Shown here: piece after piece, positions 24,059 through 27,193 of the stretch
Numbering within the stretch: position 1 is the stretch's first letter
Layout: each line of letters opens with the position of its first letter
Assembly (NCBI GenBank): GCA_002420115.1
Contig: DIHK01000055.1
Span: 1-27,193, forward strand
Reading direction: 5' to 3'
DNA length: 27,193 nucleotides
Origin: Nitrospira sp. UBA5698
GTDB lineage: Bacteria > Nitrospirota > Nitrospiria > Nitrospirales > Nitrospiraceae
Translations under genes and position numbers: made by a program
Notes under the pieces: generated by a model
Seen by the model: only the letters and a program-made list of their open reading frames with translations
Database searches by the model: none
Told to the model about the DNA's origin: nothing

Positions 24059-24226
24059 TTATCGATATTGAGCCAGGAGGCGAGCCAAGCCGCATTGCTT
24101 AGCCCGCATCGAGGGATGAGGTATGTAGGATAGGTCCGATGTGTGTCTCCCTGCCCACGCGACAAGACTTACCACTCCGTTGCCGAACAACCAGGCGGCG
24201 GCGGGCAGAGGGCAGAAGTTCTTCAT
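24059..24226 (-). pseudogene. Relic CTERM tail
   Basis: A 55-residue frame starting MKNFCPLPAAAWLFGNGVVS then LVAWAGRH. It is the sorting tail of a VPLPA-CTERM protein with the leading Val-Pro changed to Phe-Cys and the final Arg cluster lost, and with no body or signal peptide in frame. Its DNA on the plus strand (TTGCCGAACAACCAGGCGGC) is nearly the same as the tail DNA of the intact genes. About 50 bp further upstream, 24280-24315, both halves of the promoter-like element occur (CTACCGA and CTGTGACCGGAAT) but closer together than in the intact copies. It is a decayed CTERM gene. Confidence 0.6.
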
Positions 24227-24457
24227 AAAGTGTATGGATAGATGGGGCTGATGTCTCTGCGCATTCGGGATGCCGTAGTCTACCGAAGCTGTGCTTTGTG
24301 GCTGTGACCGGAATGAGTGCATTAGATCAAGATTCGGTAAATTATGCGTGCATACTCCTCCGTGTGGCGGCACCCATGTTGAAAATTCCTGGAGAGCTGT
24401 TGTAGGGTGATAACTCCTGTCTCCGCTAAGACGGGCGATCACCAGGTGGGAATTCAC

Positions 24458-24580
24458 ATGTCGGAATTGATACGAACCATCTTTGTGTCGATCGTCTTCC
24501 TCGTCACGCTGCCTTTCGTGGGTATCGCAGGGGCATGCTTCCATGATGCTCGCTACGACGAACTGCTCGACGATTGGTAG
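24458..24580 (+). CDS. Tiny 40-residue membrane or secreted protein
   Basis: An ATG to TAG frame of 41 codons: MSELIRTIFVSIVFLVTLPF then VGIAGACFHDARYDELLDDW. One hydrophobic segment (residues 5-24) is followed by AGAC, a possible lipobox or signal-peptidase site, and a short acidic tail ending DDW. GGTGGGA lies about 7 nt before the ATG. A strong 16-bp hairpin ends 75 nt downstream. The hydropathy, ribosome site and downstream hairpin argue for a real small gene, but no homologue is known to me. The 24227-24457 stretch before it contains no other recognised gene. Confidence 0.45.
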   Translation: MSELIRTIFVSIVFLVTLPFVGIAGACFHDARYDELLDDW

Positions 24581-24613
24581 TACGTAGAATCCGATGAATA
24601 CTCCCTCAACGCA

Positions 24614-24654
24614 CGAACCCCACTGGAGCCGGTCCGGAGCTCCAGTGGGGTTCG
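24614..24654. terminator. Long GC-rich hairpin between convergent genes
   Basis: A perfect 16-bp stem CGAACCCCACTGGAGC / GCTCCAGTGGGGTTCG with a 9-nt loop. It lies 34 nt after the tiny ORF and 124 nt after the stop of the minus-strand CTERM gene, so it may serve both strands. A TTTTT run follows only about 24 nt later on the plus strand. Confidence 0.6.
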
Positions 24655-24777
24655 CGATCCACCTGACTTCTTCCCTTTTTAGGGGGAGGGGGTGTCAGGT
24701 CTCATCGTTCGTCGCTGCCGTCTCGATACTCACGTACAGAGTGCTATAGAGTGCGACCTGCTTGGTTCAGGTCAGGC

Positions 24778-25410
24778 TCAGGCAGCCCGCCTCTTGAGGC
24801 GCGACGCCAATAGTCCCGCTAATCCGGAACCGAACAACAGCGCGGCAGCCGGCAACGGCACGGCAGCCAGTTGGGCGGTCCCGTTCAATGTGAACTGGAG
24901 TGAGAACCGATTCCATCCTGTCGGCAGGCCTGCGAGCCCGCTCAAGCTGCGAGTCCAACTCAAGCCGGTGAAGGTATCCGTCGTATCGTTGAAGGCCCCG
25001 GTTGCGTTGCCACCGATGTTGAGCGCTACGCCGCTGGACGGCAAGAGCGGCCCCGTCAATCTCGCACCCAACGCCGTCAGGTCAGCCGTGATGGTTGATC
25101 CGCTCGTGCTGCTGGTGGGAACCGGGTTCGGTCCGCCGGTGAACAGGGAAAAGGTATAGGGTCCTAGCGGAACGGGGGCGATGATGTCAGGCAAGGGTTG
25201 GTATTGCCCCATCACGATGTGTCCGTTCGTCGTGAAATTGCCGGATAAGATGGTGCCGCCGCTGCTGTTTTTCAACGCCACCGATCCTCCCGTGAAGTCG
25301 AGTTCTGTGACGGTCGCCGCGTCCGATTGTCCCGAAAAGAGGCAGAGCGCCGACAGTAAGAACATAATGGTCAGTCCCGATGTCATTGTCCGCGACGCGT
25401 GTTTCTTCAT
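24778..25410 (-). CDS. VPLPA-CTERM surface protein of unknown function
   Basis: 210 residues from ATG 25410 (AAAGGA about 9 nt upstream; begins MKKHASRTMTSGLTIMFLLS, a signal peptide cleaved near SDAA). The body is beta-strand rich (TVTELDFTGGSVALKNSSGG, then ADLTALGARLTG, SLQFTLNGTA) with no named domain. The tail VPLPAAALLFGSGLAGLLAS, then RLKRRAA, lacks the Trp of its neighbours and places basic residues later. It is separated from the main CTERM block by the LuxR solo and the receiver operon. Element F lies about 130-170 bp upstream. Confidence 0.75.
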   Translation of the reverse strand: MKKHASRTMTSGLTIMFLLSALCLFSGQSDAATVTELDFTGGSVALKNSSGGTILSGNFTTNGHIVMGQYQPLPDIIAPVPLGPYTFSLFTGGPNPVPTSSTSGSTITADLTALGARLTGPLLPSSGVALNIGGNATGAFNDTTDTFTGLSWTRSLSGLAGLPTGWNRFSLQFTLNGTAQLAAVPLPAAALLFGSGLAGLLASRLKRRAA

Positions 25411-25537
25411 CGTTGTATCCTTTCCGGCCAAGAGCCGCGCGTTACGCTCAGTATCGAAGCCACTCGATGAATGCAGGTTTTCCATAGGCATACTGATGCT
25501 TCATGGACCCGACCATACCAATCCGTACGGAGGAGAG

Positions 25538-25578
25538 CTACAGATCAGTACCCATGCCTGCAACACAAATGATGAAAA
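25538..25578 (-). promoter_or_regulatory. Bipartite promoter-like element, copy F
   Basis: On the plus strand: CTACAGA, 14 nt, then TGCAACACAAATGATGAAAA. It is 128 bp upstream of the ATG at 25410, the same distance as copy E from its gene. The long half has one changed core (AAATGA for ATGTGA). Confidence 0.55.
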
Positions 25579-25657
25579 CTGAACCACTATAATGCGGGTG
25601 TTGCGAGGTCTTGGCTGAGTAGTGTGCCAGGTGTTCATGCATTGCGAGTCGACGCAG

Positions 25658-25756
25658 TCACAGCTCGAAGGCGATCCGTTCGAGGAAGCGTTTCCCGGAG
25701 GCCACAGCCTTTCGCGCGTGGCGGCTCTTCATTGGATGTGAGTCGCTGGGGATGAC
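25658..25756 (-). pseudogene. Eroded copy of the 3' end of the spermidine synthase-like gene
   Basis: A 32-codon segment to TGA encodes VIPSDSHPMKSRHARKAVAS, then GKRFLERIAFEL. It aligns with the C-terminus of the gene at 27083-27193 (FIITDDYNPMESRQVRKSEA, then YRKLFLERIAFELLLR), with about two-thirds of the nucleotides matching by eye. The rest of the gene is missing; an IS5-type remnant follows upstream in a different frame. An old partial duplication or recombination scar is likely. Confidence 0.65.
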
Positions 25757-25785
25757 ACAAGCGGTGTCGGCGGGGAACCGGGGAC

Positions 25786-25887
25786 CGGCTCGCTCATGGC
25801 GACTATGTCCGTCCAGGGCACGACGCAATTCATCTCGCCGAGGAACTGTTCGTGGCGGGTGGGCTTGCGATACTGTTCAAACGTGAT
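25786..25887 (-). mobile_element. IS5-type transposase N-terminal remnant
   Basis: A 34-codon stretch ITFEQYRKPTRHEQFLGEMN, then CVVPWTDIVAMSEP, matches the N-terminus of IS5-family transposases (basic start, then a VPW..L.. EP pattern). Downstream coding sequence is lost and replaced by the eroded gene end. No intact inverted repeats were recognised. It marks past transposition near the VapBC pair. Confidence 0.6.
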
Positions 25888-25924
25888 TCGGCAAAGGTCC
25901 ACCGGCGCATCCAAGAATGGAAAA

Positions 25925-25989
25925 GGGGACATGCTGAATTGTTGTGGGAGACTGATGGCATCACGCGACACGCAAGCCGGAATGTCCCC
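25925..25989. repeat. Short element with GGGGACAT / ATGTCCCC ends, copy 1
   Basis: GGGGACATGCTGAA at 25925 and CCGGAATGTCCCC ending at 25989 form an 8-bp inverted repeat about 65 bp apart. A second version at 26781-26838 shares GGGGACATGCTGAA, a central ATCACG and CCGGAAT but has a damaged right end. It may be a tiny non-autonomous element or a RAYT-type REP; this is inference. Confidence 0.4.
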
Positions 25990-26037
25990 CCGTAAGGCCT
26001 CGTCTCGACATCGATGGATGCCGGCACCGTGGTTTCC

Positions 26038-26457
26038 TTACGCAAACTTTTTCACGCCTGCTTTCTTTGCAGCCTTCTGCAAATCTTCGTCGAGCGTGGC
26101 CAGCGGTAGGCCTGTTCGTAAGGCCAGCTCGAGGTACGAGGCATCGTATGCGGAGAGCTTGTATCGCCTTGCCAGCTGAAGGGTGTCGGACAGCGCGTGT
26201 GCGAATGTGGCTGCGTCTACCTCAATATCGACATCTTCCAGCATCTCAAGAAATGCCCCGCTCCGCGCTTCTGTCACCAGGGCTTTTTCTTCCGCCTTGG
26301 CGATGACGTTGGCCACTTCGAGTCCCCAGGTCATGGGGACGAGCGCTTTAACATCTTGCATCGCATCGAGCACTCTGCCTGCGTAGGCAAGTGCTTGCGG
26401 CTTGCCGTCGCCAAAAAACCAACGCATGGTCACCGAATTATCAAGGACGAAGCTCAC
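26038..26457 (-). CDS. vapC: VapC-type PIN-domain toxin
   Basis: 139 residues. PIN active-site residues are all present: Asp6 (SFVLDNSVTMRWFF), Glu47 (TWGLEVANVI), Asp105 (SAYDASYLELA) and Asp123 (LATLDEDL). VapC toxins are Mg-dependent RNases that cut tRNA or rRNA and are held inactive by the antitoxin. The start overlaps the antitoxin stop by 4 nt. Unlike the PIN gene at 18730, nothing disrupts it, so this is the functional toxin-antitoxin pair of the window. No terminator was recognised downstream. Confidence 0.88.
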   Translation of the reverse strand: MSFVLDNSVTMRWFFGDGKPQALAYAGRVLDAMQDVKALVPMTWGLEVANVIAKAEEKALVTEARSGAFLEMLEDVDIEVDAATFAHALSDTLQLARRYKLSAYDASYLELALRTGLPLATLDEDLQKAAKKAGVKKFA

Positions 26458-26696
26458 GCGCGCCCCTCCTTGATGAGCGCTTTGATGTTGACTCCACGCA
26501 CCGGGTCAGTCAGCATAAATGCCTTCAATTTTTCTGCTGCCGCAACGGTGTCCTTCGCCCTTAGGCCCGCGCTCGGCACCAGATCCGCAATTGCTTCCCC
26601 GCGATTGGTAATGGTAAAGCTTTTGCCGGCTTTGACCTGACGCAGCAATTCTGGGAGCTTCGTTTTCGCTTCGTATGAACCGATCTCGATCTTCAT
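26454..26696 (-). CDS. vapB: VapB/Phd-type antitoxin
   Basis: 80 residues: IEIGSYEAKTKLPELLRQVK, then GKSFTITNRGEAIADLVPS, the Phd/YefM-type DNA-binding N-terminus, and a C-terminal part to bind and neutralise VapC. GGAGAG lies about 5 nt before the ATG and the stop overlaps the toxin start by 4 nt, the standard antitoxin-first layout. It probably represses its own promoter with VapC bound; two direct repeats at 26725-26745 overlap the predicted -10 box. The gene symbol denotes the role in the pair; the fold is Phd-like. Confidence 0.85.
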   Translation of the reverse strand: MKIEIGSYEAKTKLPELLRQVKAGKSFTITNRGEAIADLVPSAGLRAKDTVAAAEKLKAFMLTDPVRGVNIKALIKEGRA

Positions 26697-26724
26697 GAGG
26701 CTCTCCTATATTTCGATCGCCATG

Positions 26725-26759
26725 TAGACCAGTATATAGACCAGTCTCCACCAAAGCAA
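26725..26759 (-). promoter_or_regulatory. Predicted vapBC promoter with operator repeats
   Basis: On the minus strand TTGCTT, 17 nt, TATACT (plus 26754-26759 and 26731-26736) fits a sigma-70 promoter. Two TAGACCAGT direct repeats (plus 26725-26733 and 26737-26745, 12 bp apart start to start) flank and overlap the -10 region, a likely VapBC operator for autorepression. Confidence 0.6.
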
Positions 26760-26780
26760 TGATTCAGGCAGACACCGAAG

Positions 26781-26838
26781 GGGGACATGCTGAAGGAAGC
26801 CAGAGCCTGGGGGAATCACGTAAACCGGAATCTCCCAC
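26781..26838. repeat. Short element with GGGGACAT end, copy 2
   Basis: GGGGACATGCTGAA at the left and CCGGAATCTCCC at the right resemble the element at 25925-25989; the right end differs by substitutions. The two copies flank the VapBC pair. The remaining 26839-26991 shows only TTCACG-rich sequence related to the ~100-bp repeat. Confidence 0.35.
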
Positions 26839-26991
26839 GAATCCGCATCATTCACGATGCTTTTGCGGTAATCGCCGATCTGCCGTGTGAAGCGTCCGAA
26901 TCCGGAGCGAAATGCGCTTCACGAGATACGCTCCACAGGCTTTGGCCGTGTCACCCTTCACGCACGATGTTCCAGAGATAGTTTTACGTCT

Positions 26992-27064
26992 AAGGTTTCA
27001 AGTGTTCGGACAACCAGAAACTCGAAACCTGAAACTTGAAACCGTTGGTCGAGACGCTTCACGC
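26992..27064 (+). repeat. Interspersed ~100-bp repeat, copy 3 (5' part missing)
   Basis: It contains AAGGTTTCAAGTGTTCGGAC, then CGAAACCTGAAACTTGAAAC and ends CGCTTCACGC, matching the right two-thirds of copies 1 and 2; the left GTTTCAGGTTT arm is incomplete. It ends 18 bp before the stop codon of the gene at 27083, as the other copies do beside their genes. Confidence 0.65.
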
Positions 27065-27082
27065 GCGAAAAGGGACGTATAA

Positions 27083-27193
27083 TCAGCGCAGCAACAGCTC
27101 GAACGCGATGCGCTCCAAGAACAGCTTCCGGTACGCTTCGGACTTGCGCACCTGGCGGCTTTCCATCGGGTTATAGTCGTCGGTGATGATGAA
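27083..27193 (-). CDS. 3' end of a probable spermidine synthase-like gene (partial)
   Basis: Only the last 36 codons are in the window: FIITDDYNPMESRQVRKSEA, then YRKLFLERIAFELLLR. The TDDYNP motif is typical of the C-terminal part of spermidine synthase-like and fused MFS/spermidine synthase proteins (TDD-x-x-P), so that is the best guess. The start lies beyond the window edge. A worn copy of this end lies at 25658-25756. Confidence 0.45.
   Translation of the reverse strand, partial: FIITDDYNPMESRQVRKSEAYRKLFLERIAFELLLR

Overview
The window looks like accessory chromosome from a GC-rich Gram-negative bacterium, most likely Nitrospirota (Nitrospira-like). This rests on the density of secreted proteins ending in a VPLPA/VPVPA-CTERM sorting tail, two large di-heme c-type peroxidases, a cytochrome P460-like protein and a TIGR03790-like protein. 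The taxon is inferred; there is no rRNA, tRNA, CRISPR array or housekeeping marker in the window.

Layout. 40-5418 (+) is a run of exported proteins: a beta-propeller lipoprotein, a TPR protein, a small c-type cytochrome, a 780-bp gap without a convincing gene, a P460-like cytochrome, a small unknown and a cupredoxin-like protein. 5483-6377 is a response regulator with Glu at the phosphoacceptor position and a broken LuxR-type HTH. 6399-18162 (-) is the core island: the TIGR03790-like protein, a zinc-ribbon protein, a degenerate mini CTERM gene, seven intact CTERM genes (an FGE/SUMF1-fold protein, two DUF1566-like proteins and four others) and a di-heme peroxidase. 18455-19170 (+) is a decayed Phd/PIN toxin-antitoxin pair. 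19235-25410 (-, except one 40-codon gene) holds a second di-heme peroxidase, a small secreted protein, a receiver-like protein lacking its Asp overlapping a second zinc-ribbon gene, a LuxR solo, a CTERM relic and an eighth intact CTERM gene. 25658-27193 holds an eroded copy of a gene 3' end, an IS5-type remnant, an intact VapBC pair, small repeats and the 3' end of a probable spermidine synthase-like gene.

The main discovery is a bipartite promoter-like element on the minus strand. Written on the plus strand it is CTACYGA, exactly 14 nt, then TGCWACRRATGTGAYR followed by an A-rich end. I find eight copies, each about 75-140 bp upstream of a start codon: six before CTERM genes or operons (one of them the mini gene), one before a small secreted protein, and one before the receiver/zinc-ribbon operon. 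Five copies share the strict form of both halves. This suggests one regulator or sigma factor controls the surface-protein set as a regulon that includes its own putative regulator.

Two other families organise the island: a roughly 100-bp interspersed repeat (three copies, each just 3' of a stop codon and in the same orientation) and GC-rich hairpins with a shared CCGTCGC/GCGACGG core just downstream of three genes. The likely joint role is construction or modification of an exopolysaccharide-associated cell surface, with periplasmic haem peroxidases alongside. The exosortase itself is not in the window.
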